The position numbers and the translations under genes are program-made. From Modestobacter marinus (GTDB lineage: Bacteria; Actinomycetota; Actinomycetes; Mycobacteriales; Geodermatophilaceae), in contig NZ_JAAMPA010000003.1 of assembly GCF_011758655.1 (NCBI RefSeq), positions 1 through 64,000 of the forward strand: a stretch of DNA of 64,000 nt. Reading direction: 5' to 3'. This document shows positions 33,826 to 42,469 of the stretch, piece by piece; position 1 is the stretch's first letter, and each line of letters opens with the position of its first letter. A model generated the notes under the pieces. That model did no database searches and was not told the DNA's origin. It saw nothing but the letters and a program-made list of their open reading frames with translations.

Positions 33826-34490
33826 GCTGCCCGGCGCAGCAGGTCGAGCACCTCGTCGTCCTCCGTCGCCCGGAAGTCCGCGTAGGCCCCGCCGACGGAA
33901 CGGAAGTCCGGCGGGCTGGTGAGTGCGACGAGCTCGTCGGCCGCCGCGGTCAGCGCCGGGACCGAGTCCGGGGCGCAGACCGGGACGGCCAGCACCACCC
34001 GCGCGGCGCCCTGGGCCCGGGCGACGGCGCAGGCGGCGCGGGCGGTCGAGCCGGTGGCGATGCCGTCGTCCACCAGGACGACGGTGCGGCCGGCCAGCGG
34101 CACCCGCGGACGCACCTCGCGGAAGAGCCGGACCCGCCGGTCGACCTCCGCCTGCTGGTGCTCCCGGACGCGGTCGAGGTCGGCCTCGGCCACCCCCGCC
34201 GCCCGGAGCACCCGCTCCGCGAGCACCACGACCCCGCCCTCGCCGACCGCGCCCATCGCCAGCTCGGGCTGGCCGGGCACCCCGAGCTTGCGCACGACGA
34301 GCACGTCCAGCGGCGCGGCCAGCGCGGCGGCGACCGGGGCGGCCACCGGCACCCCGCCCCGGGGCAGCCCGAGCACCACGGGTGCGGCCGCACGCAGCCG
34401 GTCCAGCCGGTGGGCCAGCTGCTCGCCGGCGTCGGTGCGGTCACGGAAGACGGCGCGGTCCCGTGAGACGGCGCGGTCACGGAAGGGCAT
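33813..34490 (-). CDS. Phosphoribosyltransferase-family protein
   Basis: This is a 225-residue type I phosphoribosyltransferase. The PRPP loop TVVLVDDGIATGSTARAA is intact, and the N-terminal VVLGLPRGGVPVA and LDVLVVRKLGVPGQPELAMGA precede it, as in stand-alone PRTases of actinobacteria often linked to stress loci. Substrate is not predictable. A short repeat RDRAVSRDRAVFRDR sits near the N-terminus. GGAGG is seven bases upstream of the ATG. The stop overlaps the convergent DUF1801 gene. Confidence 0.85.
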   Translation of the reverse strand: MPFRDRAVSRDRAVFRDRTDAGEQLAHRLDRLRAAAPVVLGLPRGGVPVAAPVAAALAAPLDVLVVRKLGVPGQPELAMGAVGEGGVVVLAERVLRAAGVAEADLDRVREHQQAEVDRRVRLFREVRPRVPLAGRTVVLVDDGIATGSTARAACAVARAQGAARVVLAVPVCAPDSVPALTAAADELVALTSPPDFRSVGGAYADFRATEDDEVLDLLRRAAQPE

Positions 34491-34666
34491 GGGCGACCTC
34501 CGGTTCTGCAGTCCCGGCGTCGATGCTGCCGCGTCCCGGCGGAGCCCGGACCGGGTCCAAGGTCCCTGGTGGCTGCGTGGGGGCGCGGGGGAGGGTGGTG
34601 CGGGAGCAGGACCCCGGGGGACGTGCCGGTCGGCGGCACGCGGGGCACGAGCACCGGAGGGCCGCG

Positions 34667-34888
34667 ATGCCGTTGGCCGTGCTGCACACCGTCGCACCCG
34701 ACCGGGCGGTCGACCGCTCCGTCGACCTGGCCGTCCACCGGCTGGCCGAGGAGCTCGGGCGGCAGCCGCAGGCGGTCCGGCCCGTGGTGCAGGAGTGCCG
34801 GCGGCAGCTCAGCGGCGCCCCCGCCGGGGCCCTGCCCGAGCTGGTCGAGCGGCTGGCCCGGCATCGCCTCCGGGCACCGGTGGACTGA
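34667..34888 (+). CDS. Small helical protein (73 aa), three-helix-bundle type
   Basis: The ATG at 34667 has GGAGG six bases upstream. The product contains VDLAVHRLAEELGRQPQAV, VVQECRRQLSGAPAGALPELVERLARHRL: two or three amphipathic helices like the small three-helix-bundle dimerization proteins of actinobacteria. Function is unknown. A 17-bp direct repeat (34867 and 34889, period 22) covers its last codons and the bases after the stop. Confidence 0.65.
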   Translation: MPLAVLHTVAPDRAVDRSVDLAVHRLAEELGRQPQAVRPVVQECRRQLSGAPAGALPELVERLARHRLRAPVD

Positions 34889-34951
34889 CCTCCGGGCACC
34901 GGTGGGGCTGACCGGCCGGAACCGGGTGGCGCCGTCGGCGATGATGGCGGC

Positions 34952-36571
34952 ATGGGCTACGTCGACGTCACCGGGATCCGGTTCACCCTGCCGGACGGTC
35001 GGGTGCTCCTCGACGACGTCGCCTTCCGGGTCGGGGAGGGCGCCCGCGCGGCGCTGGTCGGGGAGAACGGCGCCGGCAAGACCACGATGCTGCGGATCAT
35101 CAGCGGTGACCTGACGCCGGACGCCGGCTCGGTCGCCCTCATCGGTGGGCTCGGCGTCATGCGCCAGTTCATCGGCTCGGTGCGCGACGACACCACCGTC
35201 CAGCGCTTCCTCGTCGACCTCGCGCCGCCCGCCGTCCGGGAGGCCTGGGACGCCGTCGAGACCGCGGAGCTGCGGATGATGGAGGACGACGACGAGCCCG
35301 CCCAGATGGCCTACGCCACCGCGCTGGCCCACTGGGGTGACGTCGGCGGCTACGACGTCGAGGTCACCTGGGACACCGTCACCGTCGCCGCGCTCGGCGT
35401 GCCCTACGACGGCTGCAAGTACCGGGAGCTGACCACCCTCTCCGGTGGCGAGCAGAAGCGGCTGGCCCTGGAGTGCCTGCTCCGCGGGCCCGATCAGGTG
35501 CTGCTGCTGGACGAGCCGGACAACTACCTCGACGTCCCCGGCAAGCGCTGGCTGGAGGAGCGGCTCCTGGAGACCCGCAAGACGGTGCTGTTCGTCAGCC
35601 ACGACCGGGAGCTGCTGGCCCGGGTCGCCGACCGGGTGGTCACCGTCGAGGGCGGGACGGCGTGGGTGCACGGCGGCGACTGGGCCGGCTACCCGGCGGC
35701 GCGGACCGCCCGGCACGAGCGGATGGCCGAGCTGCGCAAGCGCTGGGACGAGGAGCACGAGCGGCTCGTCGAGCTGGTGCGCACGCTGCAGCAGCAGGCG
35801 AAGAACTCCCCGGCGATGACGTCGACCTACCACGCGATGCAGACCCGGCTGGCCAAGTTCGAGGCGGCCGGCGCACCGCCGGAACCGCCGAGAGAGCAGC
35901 ACGTGGCGATGCGGCTGCGGGGTGGCCGTACCGGGGTGCGGGTGGTGATGGCCGAGCAGCTCGAGCTCTCCGGCCTGATGCGCCCCTTCGACGTGGAGGT
36001 CGAGTACGGCGACCGGGTCGCCGTCCTGGGCTCCAACGGGGCCGGCAAGTCGCACTTCCTGCGGCTGCTGGCCGGCCAGGACGTCGCGCACACCGGCTCG
36101 TGGCGGCTCGGGGCGCGCGTCGTCCCCGGGTTCTTCGCCCAGACCCACGCCCATCCCGAGTGGCTGGACCGCACGCTGGTCGACCTGCTGTGGCACGGCG
36201 AGGCCGGGCGGCCGGGGGTCGACCGCGGGCGGGCGATGGCGGCGCTGCGCCGGTACGGGCTGGCGCCGTCGGGCGACCAGCTGTTCCGGTCGCTGTCCGG
36301 CGGTCAGCAGGCCCGGTTCCAGGTGCTCCTGCTCGAGCTCTCCGGCGCCACCCTGCTGCTGCTCGACGAGCCGACCGACAACCTCGACGTGCTGTCGGCG
36401 GAGTCGCTGGAGGAGGCGCTGGACGCCTTCGACGGCACCGTGGTCGCGGTCACCCACGACCGCTGGTTCGCCCGCACCTTCGACCGGTTCCTGCTGTTCG
36501 GCGCCGACGGGCACGTGCGCGAGGTGCCCGAGCCGGTGTTCGACGAGGGCCGGGTCCAGCGCGCCCGCTGA
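34952..36571 (+). CDS. ABC-F family ATPase
   Basis: This 539-residue protein has two ABC domains and no membrane segment. Domain 1 has GENGAGKTT, LSGGEQKRLA and LLLDEPDNYLD; domain 2 has GSNGAGKSH, LSGGQQARFQ and LLLDEPTDNLD. A charged linker helix between them (HERMAELRKRWDEEHERLVEL) is typical of ABC-F proteins, which act on the ribosome (translation rescue or antibiotic protection). It is preceded by GATGAT six bases before the ATG, suggesting a leaderless transcript. The specific ABC-F subgroup is not resolved. Confidence 0.9.
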   Translation: MGYVDVTGIRFTLPDGRVLLDDVAFRVGEGARAALVGENGAGKTTMLRIISGDLTPDAGSVALIGGLGVMRQFIGSVRDDTTVQRFLVDLAPPAVREAWDAVETAELRMMEDDDEPAQMAYATALAHWGDVGGYDVEVTWDTVTVAALGVPYDGCKYRELTTLSGGEQKRLALECLLRGPDQVLLLDEPDNYLDVPGKRWLEERLLETRKTVLFVSHDRELLARVADRVVTVEGGTAWVHGGDWAGYPAARTARHERMAELRKRWDEEHERLVELVRTLQQQAKNSPAMTSTYHAMQTRLAKFEAAGAPPEPPREQHVAMRLRGGRTGVRVVMAEQLELSGLMRPFDVEVEYGDRVAVLGSNGAGKSHFLRLLAGQDVAHTGSWRLGARVVPGFFAQTHAHPEWLDRTLVDLLWHGEAGRPGVDRGRAMAALRRYGLAPSGDQLFRSLSGGQQARFQVLLLELSGATLLLLDEPTDNLDVLSAESLEEALDAFDGTVVAVTHDRWFARTFDRFLLFGADGHVREVPEPVFDEGRVQRAR

Positions 36572-36594
36572 CGATGAGCGGTGCGGTCGACCGG

Positions 36595-36666
36595 GCCGAG
36601 TGAGCAGTTGCGGTCGCCGACATGGCGTGACTCGCCGGGCCGAGCGACCACGACTGCTCACTCGGC
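36595..36666. repeat. Palindromic intergenic element, copy 2
   Basis: Arms at 36595-36617 and 36644-36666 are inverted copies (20 of 23 bases) around a 26-base spacer. The outer 13 bases (CCGAGTGAGCAGT / ACTGCTCACTCGG) are perfect. It shares the GAGTGA ... TCACTCGGCGG ends with copy 1 at 16965-17018. It lies between the convergent ABC-F and aldo/keto reductase genes and could serve as a terminator. Confidence 0.6.
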
Positions 36667-36681
36667 GGCAGTCGCGCGGGC

Positions 36682-37572
36682 TCAGCGGTCGGGGTCGAGG
36701 GTGCCGTCGCCGCCGATCCGGTCCAGCTCCGCCAGCTCCTCGGGCCCGAGCACCCGGGCCGCCGCCTCCAGGTTCTCCTCCAGGTGGGCGACCGAGGACG
36801 TGCCCGGGATGAGCAGCAGGTTGGGGGAGCGGGCCAGCAGCCAGGTCAGCGCCACCTGCATCGGGGTGGTCTCCAGCCGGCGGGCCACCGTGTCCAGCGC
36901 CGCGGACTGCACCGGGGAGAAGCCGCCCAGCGGGAAGAACGGCACGTAGGCGACGCCGTCCCGGGCCAGCGCGTCGACCAGCGGGTCGTCGGCCCGGTGC
37001 ACGAGGTTGTAGTGGTTCTGCACGCAGACCACCGGGGCGATGCCGCGGGCCTCGGCGAGCATCTGCGGCGTCACGTTGCTGACCCCGATGTGCCGGACCA
37101 GCCCCTCCTGCTGCAGCTGGGCGAGGGCCTCCATCGGCTCGGCCAGCGAGCGCTGCACCGGCTCGGCGAACCCGGGCATCCGCAGGTTGACCACCTCGAG
37201 GACGTCGAGCCCCAGGTGGTCGAGGTTGTCCCGCACCGCCTGCCGCAGCTCGTCGGCGCCCAGCGCCTCGGGCCACTCGCCCTCCGGCGTCCGCCGGGCA
37301 CCGACCTTGGTGACGATCGTGAGCTGCTCCGGATAGGGGTGCAGCGCCTCGCGGATGACCTCGTTGGTGACGTGCGGGCCGTAGTAGTCGCTGGTGTCGA
37401 TGTGGTCGACGCCCAGCTCCACCGCGCGCCGGAGCACCGCCACCGCGGCGTCCCGGTCGGCCGGCGGGCCCATGACGTGCGGCCCGGCGAGCTGCATCGC
37501 GCCGTAGCCGATGCGGTGCACGGTGCGGTCGCCGAGGAGGAACTGGCCGGACTTCTCCGCCGTCGTCGTCAT
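36682..37572 (-). CDS. pdxI: Aldo/keto reductase, PdxI/YdbC type
   Basis: This 296-residue protein closely follows E. coli YdbC (PdxI, pyridoxal reductase): RIGYGAMQLAGPHVMGPP, HIDTSDYYGPHVTNEVI, LTIVTKVGARR, VEVVNLRMPG-type strand, YVPFFPLGGFSPVQS and LLIPGTSSVAHLEENL are all recognisable. Asp, Tyr and Lys of the AKR tetrad are present; the usual His is replaced (NLRMPG), as in YdbC. It probably converts pyridoxal to pyridoxine with NADPH. No other B6 gene is near. Confidence 0.8.
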   Translation of the reverse strand: MTTTAEKSGQFLLGDRTVHRIGYGAMQLAGPHVMGPPADRDAAVAVLRRAVELGVDHIDTSDYYGPHVTNEVIREALHPYPEQLTIVTKVGARRTPEGEWPEALGADELRQAVRDNLDHLGLDVLEVVNLRMPGFAEPVQRSLAEPMEALAQLQQEGLVRHIGVSNVTPQMLAEARGIAPVVCVQNHYNLVHRADDPLVDALARDGVAYVPFFPLGGFSPVQSAALDTVARRLETTPMQVALTWLLARSPNLLLIPGTSSVAHLEENLEAAARVLGPEELAELDRIGGDGTLDPDR

Positions 37573-37610
37573 GGGCGGTGTCTACCCGCGGGCAGCGGGC
37601 GTGCACACCG

Positions 37611-38828
37611 TCAGGCGGCGCGGACCGGGGCGGGGACCTCGACCGGGGTCTCGGCGGTCGTCCCGGCGGCCGCGTCGCGGGCCGTCTCGGCCCGCTGGCT
37701 GCGCAGCGCGACCACCGACAGACCCGCGCCGAGGAGCGCGAGCACCGCACCGACCCACATCGGCGCGCGGTAGCCCCAGCCGGCGGTGAGGGTGGCCGCC
37801 CCCAGGGCCGCACCCAGGGCGTTGGCCGCGTTGAACGCGCCCTGGTTGGCCGCCGACACCAGGCTGCCGCCCTGCACCCGGGCCGCCTCGATCGCCCGGT
37901 TCTGCACGACCGGCCCGCCGGAGAAGGTGATCGCGCCGAAGAGCACCAGCAGGACGACGGCGGCGACCTGGTTCACCACCACGACGGTGAACACGACCAG
38001 GAGCGCGGCGGTGACCAGCAGCCCGACGGTGACGAAGACGAAGCCGTACCGGTCGCCCAGCCGGCCGCCGAGCAGCGTGCCCACCGTGGTGCCCAGCCCG
38101 AACAGCGCGAGCACGACGGTGACCCGGCTCTCGGGCATCCCGGCGAGGTCGGTGAGGATCGGGCTCACGTAGCTGTAGACCGAGAACAGCGCGGCGAAGC
38201 CGATCGTGGTGACCCCGAGGGTCAGCCAGACCTGACGCCGGCGGAAGGCGCCCAGCTCCTGCCGGAGGTCGGTGGGCGCGGCGGCCACCCGTGGCATCCA
38301 GGCGACCAGCCCGGCGATGGTGAGCAGCCCGATCGCCGCAGCGCCACCGAAGACCAGCCGCCAGCTCAGCTGCTGGGCGACGAACGTGCCGATGGGGACG
38401 CCGATGACGTTGGCCAGGGTCAGCCCGACGAACATCAGCGAGATCGCCTGGGTGCCCTTCTCCTTGGCCACCAGCCCCCGGGCGGCGACGGCCCCCACCC
38501 CGAAGAACGAGCCGTGCGCCAGCGCGGTGACCACGCGGGCGGCCATCAGCGTCTCGTACGTCGGGGCGACCGCGGAGAGGGTGTTGCCGACGGTGAAGAC
38601 CAGCATCAGCCCGATGAGCGTCTGTCGCGGGGTGAACCGCACGCCCAGCGCGGTGAGCGTCGGTGCCCCGATGACGACCCCGAGGGCGTAGGCGCTGATC
38701 AGGATCCCGACCGCGGCGACCGAGACGGAGAGGTCGTCGGCCACCTGGGGGAGCATGCCCATGATCACGAACTCGGAGGTGCCGATGCCGAAGGCACCGA
38801 TGGACAGGGCGAGCAGCGCGCGGGGCAC
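37611..38828 (-). CDS. MFS efflux transporter, DHA1 (YdhP/AraJ-like)
   Basis: This is a 405-residue transporter with 12 predicted helices. The N-terminus ALLALSIGAFGIGTSEFVIMGMLPQVADDL is the DHA1 signature of the YdhP/AraJ sugar- and drug-efflux group. Motif A-like LGVRFTPRQ and LGGRLGDRYG occur between helices 2-3 and 8-9. The GTG start has GAGGAG eight bases upstream. It exports a small molecule by proton antiport; the substrate is unknown. Confidence 0.87.
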   Translation of the reverse strand: MPRALLALSIGAFGIGTSEFVIMGMLPQVADDLSVSVAAVGILISAYALGVVIGAPTLTALGVRFTPRQTLIGLMLVFTVGNTLSAVAPTYETLMAARVVTALAHGSFFGVGAVAARGLVAKEKGTQAISLMFVGLTLANVIGVPIGTFVAQQLSWRLVFGGAAAIGLLTIAGLVAWMPRVAAAPTDLRQELGAFRRRQVWLTLGVTTIGFAALFSVYSYVSPILTDLAGMPESRVTVVLALFGLGTTVGTLLGGRLGDRYGFVFVTVGLLVTAALLVVFTVVVVNQVAAVVLLVLFGAITFSGGPVVQNRAIEAARVQGGSLVSAANQGAFNAANALGAALGAATLTAGWGYRAPMWVGAVLALLGAGLSVVALRSQRAETARDAAAGTTAETPVEVPAPVRAA

Positions 38829-38951
38829 AGCGGGGCTCCTCAGGGGGCGGTGCGGGGACGGCGGGGACGGCGCGCCCCGCTCCAGCCAAGAGCAGTGCGA
38901 GCGGTTCCGCTGCCCCTGACGCCCATGAGGCTGGTCACGTCGCCACGCGCG

Positions 38952-38994
38952 CCACGGGCCGCGCCGGGACCCGAGTCCCGTGCGCGGCCCGTGG
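38952..38994. terminator. Terminator after the zinc alcohol dehydrogenase gene
   Basis: A perfect 13-bp stem (CCACGGGCCGCGC / GCGCGGCCCGTGG) continues into CGGGAC/GTCCCG with a four-base loop. It lies ten bases beyond the minus-strand dehydrogenase stop. Confidence 0.8.
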
Positions 38995-39003
38995 ACGTGC
39001 AGG

Positions 39004-40185
39004 TCAGGGCTGCAGCAGCACCTTCACGGCGCCGTCCTGCTTCTGCCGGAAGGTCTCGTAGGCCTGGGGGGCCTGCTCCAGCGGCACGTGGTGGGTGGCG
39101 AAGTCGTCGACGCCCAGCGGGTCGGCGTCGGTGAGCAACGGGAGGATGTCGGGCACCCAGCGCCACACGTTGGCCTGGCCCATCCGCAGCTCGACCTGCT
39201 TGTCGAACATCCGCATCAGCGGCAGCGGGTCGGTCGCCCCGCCGTACACGCCGGACAGCGAGATGGTGCCCCCGCGGCGGACCGCCTCGATCGCGGTGTT
39301 GAGGGCGGCGAGCCGGTCGGTGCCGGCGACCGTCATGACCTTCTCCATGATGGCGTCGGGCACCAGGGCGCTGGCCTTCTGCGCGAACCTCGCCCCGGGG
39401 GAGCCGTGCGCCTCCATGCCGACGGCGTCGATGACGGCGTCCGGGCCGCGGCCGTCGGTCTTGTCCCGCACCCAGGCGACGACGTCGGCCTGGTCGGTGG
39501 AGTCCAGGACGTCGATGCCGTTGGCCCGGGCCCGGTCCAGCCGCTCGGGCACGACGTCGGCCGCCAGCACCTGGGCGGCGCCGAGGTGCTTGGCGATCCG
39601 GGTGGCCATGTCGCCGATCGGGCCGAGGCCGAGCACCAGGACCGACCCGCCGGGGACGACGCCGGCGTACTGCACGGCCTGCCAGGCGGTGGGCAGCACG
39701 TCGGAGAGGTAGACGAAGCGGTCGTCGGCAGGGCCCTCGGGCACCTTGATCGGCAGCGTGTTGCCGAACGGCACCCGCAGGTACTCGGCCTGCCCGCCGG
39801 GCACCTGGCCGTAGAGCTTGGTGTAGCCGAACAGCGAGGCGCCGAAGCCCTGCTCCCGGTTCTGGGTCGTCTCGCACTGGCTCTGCAGCCCCTGGCCGCA
39901 CATCCAGCAGGTGCCGCAGGAGATGTTGAACGGGACGACGACCCGGTCGCCGGCCTTGAGCTCGGTGACCGCGGGGCCGACCTCGCGGACGACGCCCATC
40001 GGCTCGTGGCCGAGCACGTCGCCGACGGTCATGAACGGCGCCATGACCTCGATGAGGTGGAGGTCCGAGCCGCAGATCCCGCTCGACGTCACCTGCACGA
40101 TCACGTCCGTGGGGTCCTTGATCTCCGGGTCCGGGACGGTGTCCACCCGGACGTCGTCCCGGCCGTGCCAGGTCACTGCGCGCAT
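39004..40185 (-). CDS. Zinc-dependent alcohol/formaldehyde dehydrogenase family protein
   Basis: This is a 393-residue medium-chain dehydrogenase. Catalytic zinc ligands are Cys38 (GICGSDLH), His60 and Glu61 (GHEPMG); structural zinc cysteines 90, 93, 96 and 104 (CGTCWMCGQGLQSQC). The NAD fold is VLVLGLGPIGDMATRIAKHLGA. The length and long insert place it with glutathione-independent formaldehyde dehydrogenase-like enzymes common in actinobacteria and cyanobacteria. Substrate is inferred only. Confidence 0.88.
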   Translation of the reverse strand: MRAVTWHGRDDVRVDTVPDPEIKDPTDVIVQVTSSGICGSDLHLIEVMAPFMTVGDVLGHEPMGVVREVGPAVTELKAGDRVVVPFNISCGTCWMCGQGLQSQCETTQNREQGFGASLFGYTKLYGQVPGGQAEYLRVPFGNTLPIKVPEGPADDRFVYLSDVLPTAWQAVQYAGVVPGGSVLVLGLGPIGDMATRIAKHLGAAQVLAADVVPERLDRARANGIDVLDSTDQADVVAWVRDKTDGRGPDAVIDAVGMEAHGSPGARFAQKASALVPDAIMEKVMTVAGTDRLAALNTAIEAVRRGGTISLSGVYGGATDPLPLMRMFDKQVELRMGQANVWRWVPDILPLLTDADPLGVDDFATHHVPLEQAPQAYETFRQKQDGAVKVLLQP

Positions 40186-40460
40186 GGGGGTGCTCCTCGG
40201 GTCTGGGTGCTCCGGGACGGCCGCGACGGGTCAGCAGGCCGCTCGCCGGGGCGTGACGTTCCTCGCCCCTACCCATCACGGCGCGTTCGATTCCTGACCC
40301 GCGTGCAGTGATGACGTGACAGAGGGTGTCCGTTTGGCACTAAGTGTTGTGACGTCGGCCACTTGACCGGGTGTGCGTACCCCGTCGTCCACATCACGAA
40401 CCGATCACGGCGTGTTTACATGGGCCCCGCCCGAATCGCCCCCGACGGAAAGACAGGTGC
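40186..40460. other. Divergent intergenic region (275 bases)
   Basis: This region separates the minus-strand dehydrogenase from the plus-strand M23 peptidase. It contains relatively AT-rich stretches near 40330-40350 and 40412-40425 and a TTGACC at 40363 that could be a -35 box. I see no ORF and no convincing riboswitch fold. Confidence 0.4.
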
Positions 40461-41390
40461 ATGGACCCGCAACACCCCGCCCGGCCCGACGACGAGGGGA
40501 CGGTGCTCCCGACCGGCACCGCCGGCGGTCCCACCGCCGCCACCCCGCCGTCCGACCGCACCGAGGTGCCGGCGTCCGTGCTGCCGCTCCGGCGGGCCGC
40601 CCGCCTGTCCCGCCGCCTCCTCGGTGCGACCCGCACGCAGGCCCCGCCGGTCGGCCGTCCCGCCCCGGTCGGCCGCCCGGCGCTGTTCGTGGCCGCAGCG
40701 GTCCTCGGGGTGGTCGGCCTGGGGCTCACCGCCGCCGGGGGGCCGTCCCCGGTCGCCCGGGCGGCCGACGAGCCGGTCAGCGTCGCCGAGGAGCTGGGCA
40801 TGGTCCAGGCCGACCGGCCCACCCTCACCGGCGAGGAGGCCGCCGCCCGACTGCAGGAGCTGGCCGCCACCCGCGCCCAGCGCGAGAACGCCGAGGCCGC
40901 TGCGGCCCAGGCCCAGGCCGACGCGGACCGGGTCGCGGCCGAGGCCGCCGCCGCGGCCGCCGAGGCCGCCGCCGCAGCCGCTGCCGAGGCGGCCCGGCCC
41001 AAGGCCGTACTCCCCGTGCAGGGCCGGCTGACCAGTCAGTTCGGCTCCCGCTGGGGCACGCTGCACGCGGGCGTCGACTTCGCCGCGCCGCTGGGCACCC
41101 CCGAGTACGCGGTGATGGACGGCGTCGTCCTCCGCGCCGGTGCGGCCAGTGGCTTCGGCCTGGCGGTCTACATCCAGCACGCGGACGGCGACGTCTCGGT
41201 CTACGGCCACATGCAGGAGATCCTGGTCCAGGAGGGGCAGGCCGTGCGGGCGGGCGACACCATCGCGCTGCTCGGGAACGAGGGCCAGTCCACCGGCCCG
41301 CACCTGCACTTCGAGGTGCACGACGGCGGCCTCGACGGCACCCGGATCGACCCCCTCCCGTGGCTCCGGGAGCGCGGCGTCGCGATCTGA
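40461..41390 (+). CDS. M23-family (LytM) cell-wall peptidase
   Basis: This is a 309-residue secreted or membrane-anchored endopeptidase. A Pro-rich cytosolic N-terminus is followed by one hydrophobic helix (about 75-95). A very Ala-rich coiled coil (about 130-185) and the LytM domain come next, with the zinc motifs HAGVDFAAP and GPHLHFEVHD, plus VYGHMQEILV between them. It cuts peptide crosslinks in peptidoglycan. All metal ligands appear present. The ATG at 40461 has GACAGG just upstream. Confidence 0.88.
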   Translation: MDPQHPARPDDEGTVLPTGTAGGPTAATPPSDRTEVPASVLPLRRAARLSRRLLGATRTQAPPVGRPAPVGRPALFVAAAVLGVVGLGLTAAGGPSPVARAADEPVSVAEELGMVQADRPTLTGEEAAARLQELAATRAQRENAEAAAAQAQADADRVAAEAAAAAAEAAAAAAAEAARPKAVLPVQGRLTSQFGSRWGTLHAGVDFAAPLGTPEYAVMDGVVLRAGAASGFGLAVYIQHADGDVSVYGHMQEILVQEGQAVRAGDTIALLGNEGQSTGPHLHFEVHDGGLDGTRIDPLPWLRERGVAI

Positions 41391-41398
41391 GGCAGGTC

Positions 41399-41443
41399 CG
41401 CTCCTCGGAGGCTCACGGCGGGCCCCGGCGAGGGGGTGGAGCG
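41399..41443. repeat. Possible diverged copy of the mec/cysM 3' element
   Basis: Nine bases after the peptidase stop, CGCTCC pairs with GGAGCG around a loop that contains GAGGCTCACGGCGGGCCCC. This is close to the loop core of the elements at 51523 and 52963 (CAGGCTCGCGGCGGGCCCC). Confidence 0.4.
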
Positions 41444-41462
41444 AGGCGCCTGGCGTTCCCGG

Positions 41463-41488
41463 CTGACATGCGGCATCGTGCATGTCAG
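41463..41488. promoter_or_regulatory. Perfect inverted repeat upstream of the CDF transporter
   Basis: CTGACATGC and GCATGTCAG are perfect inverted copies separated by eight bases, 27 bases before the ATG of the metal exporter. The symmetry and position fit an operator for a dimeric metal-responsive repressor; the regulator is not identified. Confidence 0.5.
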
Positions 41489-41515
41489 GTAAGGGGATCG
41501 ACAGAGGGGACGGCG

Positions 41516-42439
41516 ATGGGTCACGACCACGGTGCGGGGCACGGCTCCGGCACCACGGCCGCCGGACACCGCGGCCGGCTGGCCGTCGTCCTGGCCCTGA
41601 CCGCCTCCGTCTTCGTCCTGGAGCTGGTCGGTGCGCTGATCTCGGGCTCGCTGGCCCTGCTCGCCGACGCCGCCCACATGGCCACCGACGCCCTGGGCAT
41701 CGGCATGGCGCTGGGCGCGGTCACCCTCGCCCAGCGGCCCGCCCGCGGCCGGCGCACCTTCGGCTGGCAGCGCATGGAGGTCCTCGCCGCCGTCGGCAAC
41801 GGCCTGCTCCTGCTGGCGGTCGGCGGCTACGTCGTGGTCGAGGCGGTCCGCCGGATCGGCGACCCACCCGACATCGACTCCGGCTGGATGCTCGGCGTCG
41901 CCCTCGTCGGTCTGGCGGTCAACGTCTTCTCCCTCGCCCTGCTCCGCTCCGGCCAGCGCGAGTCGCTGAACACCCGGGGCGCCTACCTCGAGGTGGTCGG
42001 CGACGCGCTGGGCTCCGTCGCCGTGATCGTCGCCGCCGTCGTCATCGCCACCACCGGCTGGACCGGGGCCGACGTCGTCGCCTCCTTCGCGGTCGGCGCC
42101 CTGGTGCTGCCCCGCGCCTGGTCGCTGCTGCGCGAGGCGCTGGACGTGCTGCTGGAGGCGGCGCCCAAGGGGGTCGACCTGGCGCAGGTGCGCGACCACG
42201 TGCTCGGCGTCCCCGGCGTCCTGGACGTGCACGACCTGCACGCCTGGACGATCACCTCGGGCCTGCCGGTGCTCTCCGCCCACGTCGTCGTCAGCGACGA
42301 GGAGCTCGCCGACGGGCACGGCGGCCGGGTGCTCGACGCGCTGTGCCACTGCCTGGGTGACCACTTCGACCTGGAGCACTGCACCTTCCAGCTCGAGTCG
42401 CCCTCGCACCGGGGCCACGAGTCGCCCGTCCACGACTGA
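41516..42439 (+). CDS. Cation diffusion facilitator (CzcD/ZitB-like)
   Basis: This is a 307-residue metal exporter with six predicted helices and a C-terminal cytosolic domain. The His-rich N-terminus MGHDHGAGHGSG, the helix-2 metal site ADAAHMATDALG and the helix-5 site EVVGDALGS give the His/Asp ligands of zinc-transporting CDF proteins. The tail includes VHDLHAWTITSG, conserved in ZitB/CzcD. GAGGGGA lies six bases before the ATG. It probably exports zinc, perhaps also cobalt or cadmium, by proton antiport. Confidence 0.92.
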   Translation: MGHDHGAGHGSGTTAAGHRGRLAVVLALTASVFVLELVGALISGSLALLADAAHMATDALGIGMALGAVTLAQRPARGRRTFGWQRMEVLAAVGNGLLLLAVGGYVVVEAVRRIGDPPDIDSGWMLGVALVGLAVNVFSLALLRSGQRESLNTRGAYLEVVGDALGSVAVIVAAVVIATTGWTGADVVASFAVGALVLPRAWSLLREALDVLLEAAPKGVDLAQVRDHVLGVPGVLDVHDLHAWTITSGLPVLSAHVVVSDEELADGHGGRVLDALCHCLGDHFDLEHCTFQLESPSHRGHESPVHD

Positions 42440-42469
42440 GGGGCGCCGCCGGCGGACCGGCGGTGCCCC
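42440..42469. terminator. Terminator of the CDF gene
   Basis: GGGGCGCCGCCGG pairs with CCGGCGGTGCCCC around CGGA immediately after the CDF stop. The rest of the gap to 42665 shows only a perfect 16-base palindrome at 42609-42624 and no gene. Confidence 0.75.

Noticed and set aside
34492-34666. Extra gene between the phosphoribosyltransferase and the 73-residue protein
   Set aside because: Open frames here lack ribosome sites and are low-complexity; the G-rich stretch looks like a divergent promoter region.
33950-37813. Very long minus-strand open frame (over 1,280 codons)
   Set aside because: It runs antisense to a convincing ABC-F gene and out of frame with the phosphoribosyltransferase and aldo/keto reductase genes. 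Its composition (Arg/Pro/Gly-rich) is that of a GC-rich shadow frame.
40186-40460. Riboswitch before the M23 peptidase
   Set aside because: Cell-wall hydrolases in actinobacteria can be under a c-di-AMP riboswitch, but I could not find its conserved blocks in this leader.
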